Origin: Caenorhabditis remanei
Lineage: Eukaryota; Nematoda; Chromadorea; Rhabditida; Rhabditidae
Length of the DNA stretch: 64,000 nucleotides
Assembly: GCF_010183535.1 (NCBI RefSeq)
Contig: NC_071331.1
Span: 3,286,001 to 3,350,000 of the forward strand
Direction of reading: 5' to 3'
The notes under the pieces were generated by a model that was not told the DNA's origin, did no database searches, and saw only the letters and a program-made list of their open reading frames with translations. Position numbers and translations under genes: made by a program. This document shows, piece by piece, positions 24,101 to 36,500 of the stretch. Numbering within the stretch: position 1 is the first letter of the stretch; each line of letters opens with the position of its first letter.

Positions 24101-24387
24101 ATAAATTTTTCACGGTTGCATGCGGTAAAAAAATCAATTTTTCTCAAGTTTGCAATGATGATGAAAGAGTGTTCTCTGTGTACCTACTTCCGGAAATACT
24201 TCCGGAGAAATTCTAGTTATGCGTCGTTTCGATATCAAATCCACAGCACGATCTTGCAGATAAGCAAATGTGACTTGACCATTGCCAAATAAATGTTTTC
24301 ATTTCATTTCTATATGTATTTGTTTTTAATGTAATGTTTTTTTTAAAATATTGCAGGAAGTGGAAATTGTACGACCACATCTACTAG

Positions 24388-24745
24388 CAGACTTGCAAAA
24401 TATCGGCCCGGCCCGGCTCGGGCCGGGCCGGTAGAGAAAGTTGCCGGCCCGGCCCGGCCCGGTCGGCCCGGAGTCAAAAAATGAGCACAACTTTTTCACA
24501 AAATTTTTCGAAATTTTTTGAAATTTTCGTCAAAAATAGTCAAAAATCCTATGTAAACTTGAGTTTTATCGATATGTAAAAACATAGTCGAAAATTCGAC
24601 TTTTTTGCGAGAAAATCAAAAAATTTTCAAAAAAATTCAAATTTTCAAATTTTTGTACTGTGACCCGGGCCGACCGGGCCGGGCCGGTGAAAATTCTCAA
24701 ATCGGCCCGGCCCGGCCCGGCCCGGCCCGGCCCGTTGCAAGTATG
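24388..24745. mobile_element. hAT-like element with GGCCCGG core, copy 1
   Basis: A 358-bp element with imperfect TIRs (CAGACTTGCAA left, CATACTTGCAA right on the complement) and perfect 8-bp target duplications TCTACTAG (24,380-24,387 and 24,746-24,753). GGCCCGGCCC arrays sit just inside both ends, facing each other across an AT-rich centre. It is embedded in the segmental-duplication block, whose paralogue at 33,062-33,090 lacks it. No coding capacity. Confidence 0.8.
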
Positions 24746-25478
24746 TCTACTAGGAACAAACTGAAGTTCCCTGCTGTTTTGATTACTTGTTTGCAATTAT
24801 TGAGTAAGAAAATACATTTCAATATTTGTGATAATTGCAAAACAGGTAATATTTTCCAGAAAATAACATCTTTTTGGTTTTCAAAATTTTCACTATTTCC
24901 TTTAAATGCAATAATATATAATCAGAGGGAAATGGACATCTGGCGGAATTACCCTTTTTAAATTTTATTTTTAACTTAAAATTCCTTCAAATTTTGAGCG
25001 TAATCCGATGATACTGCTTACAAGAAACTTCTAAAGTCAACGAAACTGTTCATCACTATCACAAGTAGATTTTGGAGATGTAATGCAATTTGTTTTCATG
25101 CTTATAATGACTTATAAATTTGAAAAGTGTCATGAAATTCATTGCGACCGGCCGTGTATACAATTCCAACGAGAAGAGCCTGAACGAACTATTATTTTAC
25201 AGTTACTTGAAACATAAACTATTTTCCTGTGAATTCAATTTTTTAAATTTTATAGCTATAGCTCATCAATTTGAAGTAAAAGCTTTCAAACTACACATTT
25301 ATTTTGTAGCTTGTTGCAAACCTTACATAAATGTAAATACGAATAAAAACTGTTTCGTGACTATTTTCAAATGAACCGAAAATTAAATAATCCAATTACC
25401 ACAGTCGAATCAGGTGGAAAATTTGCTGAGTTGATAAAAAGTGGAGGTGAGACTACTGTAGTATCAATGAAGTTAAGG

Positions 25479-25713
25479 CAAGGCTGTCGCACGGCCGGCC
25501 GCGTCCGGCCGCGGCTTTTTCTTGAAAATTTCGAAAAGCTGTGGCCGGCTCAAAAAAGTTTTGGCACCAGTGGGGGTCGAACCCTGGTTATCTATTTGGT
25601 TCCAAAAAGTCAAAAGTATATCAAGTCATGTTTTCCCTTGAAACTCTAGAAAGCCGCGGCTGTTTGAAATTTTCAGGAAAAAGCCGCGGCCTCGGCCGGC
25701 CGTGATTTCCTTG
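25479..25713. mobile_element. hAT-like element with GGCCGGCC core, copy 1
   Basis: A 235-bp element. Its left end CAAGGCTGTCGCAC equals the inverted right end of the element at 52,825. Its own right end (..ccttg) has drifted. The flanking 8-mers AGTTAAGG and AGTTTAGG differ by one base. Two paralogous unoccupied sites exist in this window (AGTTTAGG at 27,218-27,225 and AGTTCAGG at 37,360-37,367), confirming insertion and an 8-bp duplication. The interior has ggccggccgcg arrays at both ends and a gggtcgaaccctgg word that looks like a tRNA B box, though no tRNA is present. Confidence 0.8.
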
Positions 25714-27609
25714 AGTTTAGGTAACATTTTCACTTTTTCGGAGAGCTATTCACGTTTTTTTCTGCTTCAACTTGACAAGAAATGTTTCAAATTCAATTTT
25801 AGTTACTGAGCGGCATTCTTCAAGTTCATGATTACAGGATAAATGAAAGTTTCTAGCAGTGAAAGAAGGAGAATTGTAGCGTCTGTGGTACAGCAAATTG
25901 AAAGACCCTCTAATTATGAAATTCTTCTATTCTACCTGATTAGAATAATGTGGAAAGTTTCCTAGCGTATGGACTGATAAGGATGTTCAATCTTCTGATA
26001 AATATGTTAACTGAGTTCATCTCCCCCCATGCACATCAATCCAGAACAGAGGAATGTCTTAACTTGGCCATCATCAAATTACCAGAAATCTACCGTTTCA
26101 AAATGGGGGTGAAGATTCAGAACCATTCTATTAGATATTCACAGCAAATTAAATAATCGCATTTGATTATGTGATCTTAAATTGACAATCTACTAGGAGA
26201 CTGGATTTTCCTGATTTTTTTTTTGATCGAAAAAGAAATGTGGCGCATCTCTCAGACACAGTTTCGATTTTTTTGACAATTACACAGCAGAAAAGATATT
26301 CCAAAAATCAGCATCCATCTTTCAAATCGCTTAAAAAATTTTTTCACTATTTCGTTTGGTTCATCACTGTTTCAAGTAGTTTTTAGATATGTTTAACGAT
26401 TTTCTTATATTTAATAAGACTGGCCTTTATAATTCTAATAAGTACAAAATCTTAAAAATGCCACGAATTGACAAATTCTAAATACGATGGTAAAAAGTCA
26501 TAATGTTATAATTGAGTGTTAACGAGAAAGGCGTGAACAACATTTTGTATAACAACAACTTGAAACGGAAACCATTTTTCTGTGATTTTTTTCAATATGG
26601 CTTCTCAAAGTGTGATATTTTGTTCAGAACCTGAAGTTCTAATACAAAATTTTGAAAATGGGTCATGTTTCAATAATAACATTTTTCGTACTTCTACTCG
26701 GAAATTATAATCATGAAGTCATGAGTTAGATAAAAACAATTTACAAATTTATCGTGATAAACCAATTACAGCATATGTCTTGCTATTTCCTCTGTAAAAA
26801 TTAAGCGTTCGTTTCTTTTTTAGTTGCACTTCCTGTTTATCAAATTTGTAGAACCTATTCTAATCTTTTCTTGATCGTTTCTTTTTTTGATCGTTTCTTT
26901 TCTGTACTTCTGCTCCGAAGTTACTAGGAGATCACTTTTTTTCTGTTTTTTTTTGTCAATATTTCAAAGGTATGTCTTCAAAACTGCCCGACTCTGAACA
27001 CACTTCGAAGAAACTACTGTTATAGCTCATCAATGTATATTGAACGTTTTCAAACTACACATTCTCCCCTTTGCTTTTTCACTTGCATATATTTAAAAAC
27101 TAATAAAATCAGTTTCGTGACTAATGACCCGAAACTTAAGTAATCCATTCCCATAATCGTGTATTGTTGAAAATTGGCTGATATGATAAACAAGTGAAGA
27201 GTAGACTACTAGAATAAAGTTTAGGTGAAGTTTTTTTTTACTTTTTCGGAAAGCTGTTCACGTTTTTTCTGCTTCAAATTGACAAGAAATGTTCCAACAT
27301 TTGATTTTATTTACTATACACTTTTCGTGGATCGTTCATACCGTATGAAAGAAAATTTCGTAAAAATAAATGAACAGCGACACAGTTTTTTATCAAAAGC
27401 TATATGATAAACTGTGTAAAAGTGTAAGCCTTAAAACGGCAAAGAATTACAAGCATCTGTTGGCACAAATGATTTTTGGAAATGTTTGGCTTTGACATTA
27501 TTTCTAGTTGGCTTACAATAAGCACGGTTTAGTTAACGGCGAAATCTCTTCCAAACGATAAGAAATATGTTTTGAAAAAAAAGGTGTTACGAGAAACGGT
27601 AAAAATAAC

Positions 27610-27793
27610 GGCTCTACCGCCCGATCGAGGTTCTTTGAAATTATCGAGGTCCTTTGAAATTATCGAGGTCCTTTGAAAATAACGAGGTCCTTTGAAATTA
27701 TCGAGGTCCTTTGAAAATATCAAGGGCCTTTGAAAATATCGAGGTCCTTTGAAAATATCGAGGTCCCTTCAAAGTACAGGGGTCCTTTGAAAA
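27610..27793 (+). repeat. left terminal inverted repeat, 19-bp units
   Basis: Starts GGCTCTACCGCCCGATCGAGG and runs through about nine 19-bp units. It includes the diagnostic variants aataacg, atcaaggg and cccttcaaagtacaggggt, which recur in the same order, inverted, at the right end. Confidence 0.85.
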
Positions 27794-28046
27794 TTGGGAG
27801 TACTTTTCTCGCAAACAGCGAATATTGTTTGAATTTTTGTATTTTTTATTGTTTTTTTATAACAGTTTTCCAATTATTATCGTTTATAAGTTTTATGAAT
27901 ATATATATAACATTGTGATACAAACGACGTTACTACGTTATCATGCGTGCATTCAGGCTCCTCCTACATAGTAAATATTGTAGGGCGTTTCCAAATGGAG
28001 CAGTCATTGTCGCATTCTTCTCCCTGCAGCAAGCGCTACAGTCGAC

Positions 28047-28904
28047 ATGAAGAGTTTTTTGATACTAATTGTTTTGTTGGGACTGTATGGAGAAGTGTCG
28101 TGCCGCTACAAGAGCCGCCACTTTCACTCGAGGCAATCGAAGAAGTTCAGCAATGTAGAGGTGAGTTCAATAGGTCAATTTCGGTATATCAAAAGTTCGT
28201 GAATTATTTTGTAGAGGGTATTTCATGGAACTGATATTGTCAATCCGAATGCCCCAGATACCAAATACAACGACGCTATCGAAGATCCATCAGTTGGAAT
28301 CGTCGTCTCAATAGAGTTGTATATACACGAAAGGTAACTGGTTAGAAATTTTCTCCCTGTAATTCATTTTTTCACAGATTGGACATATTTTTCCACGCCA
28401 AAAAAACACAAGCTTCCAAGGAGGTTATCCCGCTTCACATATCGATCCGTCCCAACGAGGATGTAAGTAACACAATAATTTACCAGTTTAAATTTTCAAA
28501 GTTCAGGCTATTGTCTTCAATTCCCTAATCAGGGACAAGTGGGATCATGAAGAAAGAAGAAGGCTTCCTTTTGAAATTCAATCTTTGGTTTTGATCGATG
28601 TGAAATTCGATTATACTGGTTTTTTGGTAAGATAAATCTGATTGTAACCTTTCCAATGTATGAAGCTTTTTAGGTTACAATTAATGATGAGTGGCTGAAA
28701 ATGTATGAGTACCGGTACCCAGTAACATCAGCGAACTTTCTAACCATCAAAGGTGACTGTTCGATGCGCTCGGTTTCCATATTTGAGGAGAAGGGAGAGG
28801 AGACAATAAAAGCAGCCGAATACCAGCAGCAGGAGACGGAGGAAACGGAAAAAGAAGAGAGAGAAGAAAAAGATGAGAGAGCGGATGAAAGTGAGAACAA
28901 ATAA
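28047..28904 (+). CDS. secreted divergent galectin with acidic tail
   Basis: Five exons, 28047-28160, 28215-28333, 28378-28462, 28507-28626 and 28674-28904, giving 222 aa. Residues 1-19 are a signal peptide (MKSFLILIVLLGLYGEVSC), unusual because typical galectins lack one. Residues about 75-170 carry the galectin sugar-binding signature: H-I-S-I-R (consensus HxNxR, with Ser for Asn), V-F-N (VxN), and W-D-H-E-E-R (WxxExR), followed by PFE, a predicted strand pair and LTIKGDC. The last ~45 residues are Glu/Gln/Lys-rich. It probably binds beta-galactoside-type glycans outside the cell. An AATAAA overlaps the stop codon at 28,900. The gene lies inside the TIR element and converges with the transposase-like gene. 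No frame break is seen. Confidence 0.8.
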
Positions 28905-29065
28905 AGATTGTAGTGCAATTTTTATTCGATTAAGAGAAAGAATAAATGTTAATTCAGTTAAAAAATGAAAATGATAGAAGTTATGAAATGAAATTGAAAA
29001 TTAATTAGTTTTCTTTGTAGGTTTTTGAGGAGGGCGAGTTTGACGCTTTTTCGTTGGAGGTTCCG

Positions 29066-30024
29066 TCACTTGAGTGTCCTTCTGCTTTGTAGTTGTCCGT
29101 CTCCTTGTAGCGGAAGTCGTTTTGGGGGCAACGGTAGTGGTTTTCGGTGTAGTAGTTGACTTCTGTTTTTTCGTTGAGAACGTGGGAGTAGTGATTGGTT
29201 TTGCAGTGGACGAAGTACGTACTGGTCTCCCTCTAGTTTTTGAATTATTCGCATAATGTTTTTGTTCATTCCTGCTTCTCTTTCCCACCACTGCTGTGTC
29301 ATGTCCCGAAACCATTCGTGGTAATCAGAAATGGTGTTTTCAGATGTTTCGAAGTACGCAGCGGAGTCCTTCGCTGTTTTTGTCGGATTTTCGATCCAAT
29401 CAGCTGCGATGTACAATACTTTTTGGAGCGGAATACGGAGACCTTCGAAAAATGAGTTTTCTCTGAAAGGAAGTAATAATGTTAATAAAACAACAAAAGT
29501 ATCACCTGATCGATACTTTACTGGACATCCCGTCGCTTTTGCATGTTGAGCAGCGCCAGACTAGCATATCATTTTTTTTACTGGAATCCTTGACCAGAGA
29601 CATGTACTGGCTACACCAGTCCTGTTCACACTCGCGTTCGTTTGCGAGCAATCCATACCTGGAATAAAAAATTGAAAAATATTTTGCGAGACATAATGAA
29701 TAGTGTGATAATTAAACTCACGTCGCCACAAACTCAAGGGCTTTCTCTGTAGTTGTTGGATGATCCATTTCTCCGATGTACTCTTCTAAGTTTCTAGTAG
29801 TCAACTCCGCTAGATTGAGAAGACTGTTTGGTCCTGTGACCAAACTTGGGTCTACAATTGTAACTCTCGACTTCTGAACTCTTTTCCATCTGTAATAAAA
29901 GCAAAGACTTTCTACAAAACGGTTTACAAAGCAGATAAAATTACCTGGAAAGAGTTCCATTGCTCCACTCTACAGTAAGCAATTGATGCGGAAGAAGAAA
30001 AATCAGAATGAAACAGAAAATCAT
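29066..30024 (-). pseudogene. Merlin/ISXO2-like transposase N-terminal half, 3' end shifted
   Basis: Exons 30024-29945, 29889-29722, 29658-29506 and 29462 onward. Exon 1 is hydrophobic (MIFCFILIFLLP), giving an odd signal-like start; translation could instead begin in exon 2. The following exons show a Cys region with WRCSTC (zinc-ribbon-like), then LRIPLQKVLYIAADW and TISDYHEWFRDM, the HTH-like block expected ahead of the DDE core in Merlin/ISXO2 transposases. No DDE core is found. The continuous frame stops at 29,066. A +1/-1 neighbouring frame from about 29,290 stays open to 29,001 and is Thr/Lys/Pro-rich (TTKQ, PPTKK), suggesting a frameshift in the 3' part. Probably a non-functional or repurposed transposase. 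Confidence 0.6.
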
Positions 30025-30292
30025 TTTGCCTTCACAATGATTTTTCACCCGCTGTGCCAGCGCTTTTATACTTGATCACCATCTGCTATGAATCGAAAAT
30101 TTAACATCTGCTTCATTCTTTCGCTGTTGCATTTTGCCGTTTGACCATCTGCCACTCCCAGCGACCATCTGGCCCGTTTCATTCAAATTGATGATTGAAT
30201 GTTTGAAATTAATGATTTCAGTACAGAAGATGTAATAACGAAATTCAACTCAAAAAAAAAAAACTGTGTACAGAAAAAAATTTTGCAAATAA

Positions 30293-30495
30293 CATTCAAA
30301 GGACCTCGATATTTTCAAAGGACCCCTGTACTTTGAAGGGACCTCGATATTTTCAAAGGACCTCGATATTTTCAAAGGACCTTGATATTTTCAAAGGACC
30401 TCGATAATTTCAAAGGACCTCGTTATTTTCAAAGGACCTCGATAATTTCAAAGGACCTCGATAATTTCAAAGAACCTCGATCGGACGGTAGAGCC
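30293..30495 (-). repeat. right terminal inverted repeat, 19-bp units
   Basis: Reverse complement of the left arm with one extra inner unit. The outermost 21 bases differ from the left arm at one position. Confidence 0.85.
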
Positions 30496-30503
30496 AAAAT
30501 AAC

Positions 30504-33500
30504 AGTTGAAAATCTTTAGGAGCTCGCAAGTTCAGTATTATTGTGATAAACTACTTATACCATCTGTCTGGCAATTTGTTTAATGAGAATTAAATTTTCG
30601 TTTCTGTTTAGTCCAGATCATCTTTATTAATTTTGTAGCACTTATTTTGATTTTTGAGAAAATGTGAAACGGAAAGACTTTATTTCATCACCCAGTACTT
30701 ATCCAAAATTTTATTCACGCTCTCTTGTCCGAAAATCGACCATAAGCATCTTTCGACACAGTTCTATATTCATGATAATTACATAAGAGAAAAGATTCTC
30801 CAAACGTCAACATCAATTTTTCGTATTGTTTTTTTTTCAACTTTTTTACTGTTTCGTTTAGGTGTGATAAAACTGAATCAGATAGAAATGGCGATTCAGA
30901 TGTTCAAATCTCAAACGAAGTCTGCTGGTACTCTGTATGAAATCAATCGTCGACGGTTAATTAGAAGACAGCAAACTTTGAATATCGTGGAATGTTTACA
31001 TGATTGTCTTTTTCAAATAAACATGAGTGTCAAAAATTGTGAAAATCTACATTTTAGATTTGAATTGAAAAAAATATGTTTTGGGTTCCCTGAAAAACAT
31101 GCTCTAGTTTTTGATGTTGAATATACATTTCTCGCAACCCGGAATATTTCGATACGCTTACTGTTTACTCTGAAAATGAATAAGTCACAATACATCCGGT
31201 TATCAGCTCGGTTATCATATGTATGAAACACATTGAAAACATTAAACTGCAATTTTTTATGATGTACAAATGCGAATGAAGAAAAGGGCATCACGCGGGT
31301 AAGTTGACAAGGGGATTTTCATTTCTTCGGGGCCAATTCTCTGGAAAATGTGCAAAATTTGGCAGATTTTGAAGCGCCACGTGGTAGAGCATGGTCGAGA
31401 GTATGTCAGTTTCAGCCAATTCTCATGCCTATGAAGACTACTAACATTTGAAGCATTGTAGACAAGAAAAAGTGAACTAACTGTAACAGAAAAAAATGAT
31501 AATGGAAAAAAGCGAAATAGAAAATAGAAAAAGCGAATAAAAGTAAAAGTGAGAAGAATATTGTTTCCCAAGTTTTTGAAAATTAAAATGAGATCCGAGA
31601 TGATGAGAGGGTTAAACTTGGTAGAAAGGCACTTACTGAAAATAGAGTTGAGAGAACTGCGTAGCCACTCAATATTGTTGCACAGTCGAATAGAGTGCTT
31701 ACTAATGGGGACTGGCTGGGAGTTAAGTCTATGATTCAAATTTTGCAAGTGGTGAAGTCAACGTCATTGGAGATGCACTTAAACAAAGTCGTGCGTTTGC
31801 TTTAATGCGGATTTGGTTTTTGAAATGACCTTGAGAACAAGATAGAACACCTTGAGAACAAGATAGAACCAGACTTTAATCTCTGAAACCGGAAAATCGG
31901 AACAGCAAGTAGAAATTTTACGTGAACTCCACGAGAAGTTATTTCTCTGAACAGTAACATTCAATCAAAGCGAAAAGCGTTCCAAACCTTGCCACGTAAA
32001 AAAATAAAACTGTGTATCAGGCACTCTAAAAGAGATCATAAGTAATACCGTATATCAATTGAGTGAATTCTTTTATTTGAAAATTCAAAAATAAACCTAT
32101 GACACAAAAAATCCATTCCCTGTGGCCAGTGGAAAATTTGAACACATTCATATTTTTTGAAAACGCCAATAAATAATAGTTCATCTGAAACTTCTAAATG
32201 TAGTTCTAGCTTTTCTGCAATATTTATTTCAGTTTCAAGAGGTGAAATGATACATGTTAAGAATGTAATTAGAATTAATTTATCAAATGTTCGGTTTAGT
32301 TTTACATCAATTCTGTTTCAAAAATTTAATATCTGAAACTCGTTTTTTGTTTTTGTTAGTTTGAGGAGTTGTTTACAATGCAGAACTGAGATTTATTTTT
32401 AAGGATTAACAATTTTGAATCAGCCAAACAGTAGAAAAAAAGTAAAACAAGAAAATGTTGTTTCAGTTGATTACACTATCAATGTGAATCCTTCCAGTAA
32501 AAAGATTGTATTCTGAATCCGAAAAAAATTTCACATTTTATCCGTGGCCCAGATCACTGTTAATAACACTGCCTATTGAGATAATACCATTTATGCCCTC
32601 ATTCAATTAACCATTTCGGAGTGCAAAATTAGAAAAGTCATTTATATTTAATTAATTACAATTTGGAGCCGCCAGTTTTGAATGAATGAGACAGAAAAAA
32701 AAAACAAAGATTGTACTATCAACATGAATCTTCCAGTAAAAAAGTTTACATTCTGAATCCGAAACCATCAAATTTTTATTCTCGACCTAAATCACAGTTA
32801 GTAACATTGGTCTACTGAAATAATACAATTTACGACTTCATTCAAATAAAATATTACAGCCGTGAAAATCTAAATAAATTTACCGTGAAACAACATTCTA
32901 AAGTTGTCCAGGCGCGAAGCCCCTTTTTCCCATTTTTAATGATGTTTTCACCTAATATTTTCTGTTTCTAAACATCTGTTAATGTTTCAAAAATGTTTTT
33001 TCTCTTACTGGGTTTGAAATATGTATTAGTTTGTAATTTAATTTTTTGCTTTCTTTGGTATTGCAGAAAGTTGAAATTGTACGACCACAAAAAAACAGTC
33101 CTGCTTCATAAAAATTTCACAGACTTTACTTAGGGTTAACCTCTCCAGTATGCAACATTAAACCAGAACCGAAGAATGTCTTAACTTCGCCGAGGCCATC
33201 ATCAAATAACCAGAAATCTAAAGTTTCAAAATGGTGTTAAATGTTCATAAACATTTTGTCAAGTGATGAAGTAATCGCAATCGATTAGTGCTCTCGAATT
33301 GTCAAGCTACTAGGAACACTCTGCATTTTTCTGATATTTTGAAGAATCATGATTTACCAATACAAAACCAGTAAATGAGTAGGTAAGTACTGTTCCATAT
33401 TTACGATAACTATATAACAGAAAAGATTTTTCGAAAATTCTGTTCCTATTCCTATTGGTTTTCAAACTTTTCACTGTTTCGTTTATGTGCAATAACACTG

Positions 33501-36500
33501 AATCAGAGGGGGATTACTAATAAGGTCAAAATCAATCTTAAGGTGCTTCAAATTTCCAGCGTAACCCGATGATACTGCGTACAAGAAACGTGTGAGTTCA
33601 ACGAATCTGTTCACCGCTGCAACAAGTAGATTTTATAGTTGTAAGGCGATTTGATGTTACGTTGATATTAATTTAGAATTTTCAAAAATTCCATGAAATT
33701 CATTGATTACGACGTCCAATTTATTTCGTTCTAACGAGAAGAACATGAATGAAATATTATTTTACAGCTACTTGAAACAGAAACTATATATATTTTTTAA
33801 AATTTCGCTTTTAAAATCTATGTCTCAAGAGTTTTTAAATTATTTCATTCTGCCACTTTTGTTATGAACACAACAATTTTTATATATTTTCATGACTAAA
33901 ATGAGAAGAAGTCCTGTTTCAATATAAACGTTTCTTTTCTGTACTTCTACTCGAAGGCACTTAACATTGCACATATCACGCAGTAAAAGTTAAATGCAGG
34001 TTATCAGTAAAGACAAATCAACCACGTATATTTTGATTCGCAAGTTTTCCGTTTCCACCTTGTCCAAAATATTTCAGGGTTTTTGGTTTACCGATGTTCA
34101 TTTGTTCAATATGTAATTTCTTTTGTTGATTTTTCAAAGTTCTATCTTCAAAACTACCCGACTCAAAATACTCTTTGAAAAAACTACTATAGCTGATAAA
34201 TGTGAATTGAACGTTTTCAAACTACACAATCTCGTTTTAGATTTTTTATTCGCCAACCTTGTTCAAGATAATCAATTTTCAGTTATTCACTATTTCTCAA
34301 TGACTCATTAGGAATGAAACATTTCAGTTTCACAATCAGCTATTCAACTTTTCTTCTAATCTTTTTTCTCAATCAATTATAGGGTTCTCTGGAAAACATG
34401 GTCTAGTTTTTGACGTTTTCTTACAACCTGAACGTATTTTAATGCTTACTGTTTCGGGTGTTCCAGAACATCTGATCTATTAAAATTCTGGCATTCAGAG
34501 AAATGGTGAAACTGATCCTTTCCAATATTCTTTCAGACCCGTTTTGTCTCTCAACTATTTATCTCCCGTGCCACGTAATCTACATGGTAACTGTCACTAT
34601 TTCTAATGGATAGTTATCTACCGGGGCTTTACAAATTCGCACCAGTTGTGCCTATGACGTCACCGGAAAAATTGCCAGTGTGCCAAGAGAAGGCTACCGG
34701 CCGTCCGACAGTATTGGTCAGCAGCAAGGAAGATAGGACAGAGGGACGGTCTGCGAAGATTTACCTCAATCAGGCGGAAACAAGTTTTTAAAACAAATGA
34801 ATTTGGTTACCCAATGGTTAAAAATAGATGGTAACAAGTTATGAAGAATAAGAAACAGAAACATTTTCCTGTGTCAAGATTTCCAACTTTAAAATTTTTT
34901 ACTGCTTTTGATGATAAGTTTACGACGAATCCGTTGAAAATTTCATTACTGCATTCAAACCATTTTTTGTAAAATTGGCTGATTTTAAAAGCGCTTCCAA
35001 TTAAATCCGGAGTTTATGAAATTCGAAAATGGGACAAACGAAACAGAGTTTTTGAAAATTACAATGACACACGAAAACCCCACGGGAAGTTTTTTCTCTG
35101 AAGAGTCCAAACTTTGTCAGCAGCAAAAATAAACTGTGTTTCAGGTACTTTACAAGAGACCATCAGTAAAATCGTATTTCAATACAGACTTCTACAAAAA
35201 CTGCAAAAATGAAAGAATTTTCAAACAACATTATCAAAGTTTCGCTGGTTCTAACTCATTTAAGCCTATGTTTCAAAATTAACTATCTGTCACAAAAAAT
35301 CCTGCTTCTCCTATGACCGCCGGAAAAATTGAATCATTCGTATTTTCTAAGATGAGTATTCATCCGGGATTTCTAAATGTACTTCTAGCTTTTCAGAAAC
35401 ATTTATTTCAGTTTCAAGAGGTGTAATTAACAGTGCTAACAACGGTGCAAATATTGTATTTGCTTTCATTAATTCAAGTTAAAAATGTAACAATTAGAAT
35501 TTAGAAATGCATTTTTTCTCAGAATTGTTATGGACCGACCCGATTTGCCACAAGTCAACATTTTTTTAATCCAATTTAAAGGCGTGTTGTGGTCTGTTGT
35601 GATATTTTCATATCATAATGTATGAGTTTCGGCGAGTTCATTTTCATAGTTCAAGAATTTTTTAATTTGGTCCACAACCCGCTGAGAGCGAGCGCTGGAA
35701 AGTTTGGTCATTGAGAAGGCCGAAGAAAATTGGTGGCCGTGGCCTAGAAATTCTACTAGAAATTCGTTGATTTTTTGAATTTTGACGGTATTTTCGATTA
35801 TTTTTGTTGTATTTCTTCAATAAATTCGATAGAATACGGCAAATATTGATAGAAAAACACCAAAAACTGTCGAAAATAACGCCAGAAATAGCAGAATACT
35901 GAAAAAACAACTTTACCTGAGTGAAATTTCTAGAACATTCTCGCTGACCAAACTTTCCGTCTGTTTACAAAAATTCAATATCTGAAACTCGTTTTCTGTT
36001 TTTACCAGTTCGAGGAGTGCAAAATTAGACAAGTGATTTATATTTAATTAATTACAATTTGGAGCCGCCAGTTTTGAATGAATGAGACAGAAAAAAAAAC
36101 AAAACAAAAGATTGTACTATCAACATGAATCTTCCAGTAAAAAAGTTTACATTCTGAATCCGAAACCATCACATTTTTATTCTCGGCCTAAATCACAGTT
36201 AATAGCATTGGTCTACTGAAATACCATTTACGACTTCATTCAAATAAACCGTTACAACAGTGAAAAACCAAAAAAAATTAAGGTGAAACAGCATTCGAAG
36301 GTTGTCCCCTTTCCCCATTTTTAATGATGTTTTCACCTAAAATATTCTGTTTCTAAACATCAGTAAATGTTTTGGTTAGGTTGATTTTCATACTGAATCT
36401 AACTTTTGGTTCTTTAAATTTTTGTATAAAATTATAAAATGACACTGTTCGAACAAAAGATTTTCAAATTTACACTAGTTATCTCCTCATTGAGTAGGTA

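Larger units (their letters stand above)
23219..26374. promoter_or_regulatory. piRNA (21U) type promoter motifs, group 2
   Basis: Exact cores at 23,219-23,226(-), 24,083-24,090(-) and 26,367-26,374(+). Single-base variants with CTGTTTC retained occur near 21,427, 22,376 and 25,347 on plus, and GAAACAG near 21,801 and 22,745 on minus. Confidence 0.5.
21111..27601. other. gene-poor region of diverged segmental duplications
   Basis: No exon could be supported. Blocks recur in the 30.6-38 kb region: 21,420-21,770 matches 34,440-34,800, 22,850-24,380 partly matches 31,250-33,100, 24,975-25,090 matches 33,540-33,650, and 25,250-25,480 and 27,000-27,230 both match 37,140-37,370. Exact CTGTTTCA motifs lie at 20,388(+), 23,219(-), 24,083(-) and 26,367(+), with several CTGTTTC-N variants. 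Two satellite-core transposons are inserted. A GC-rich patch at 22,110-22,280 has no coding signal. Confidence 0.55.
27610..30495. mobile_element. 2.9-kb TIR transposon carrying a galectin gene and a Merlin-like gene
   Basis: Perfect 8-bp target duplications AAAATAAC (27,602-27,609 and 30,496-30,503) flank a 2886-bp element. The terminal inverted repeats are about 185-200 bp, begin GGCTCTACCG and consist mostly of 19-bp units (tcgaggtcctttgaaatta and variants). The arms carry the same variant units in mirror order, so they are almost identical. Inside are two genes facing each other: a plus-strand secreted galectin and a minus-strand gene with the N-terminal half of a Merlin/ISXO2-type transposase. 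An 8-9 bp duplication is what Merlin elements make. The element looks recent but its transposase is incomplete. Confidence 0.85.

Noticed and set aside
25570..25600. tRNA-like B box (gggtcgaaccctgg; also near 9,728 and 52,930)
   Set aside because: No A box, cloverleaf or acceptor stem around any of the three; it is a conserved internal word of one transposon family.
27610..27793. CRISPR-like regular repeats
   Set aside because: The units are contiguous 19-bp tandem repeats without unique spacers, in a eukaryotic TIR transposon.
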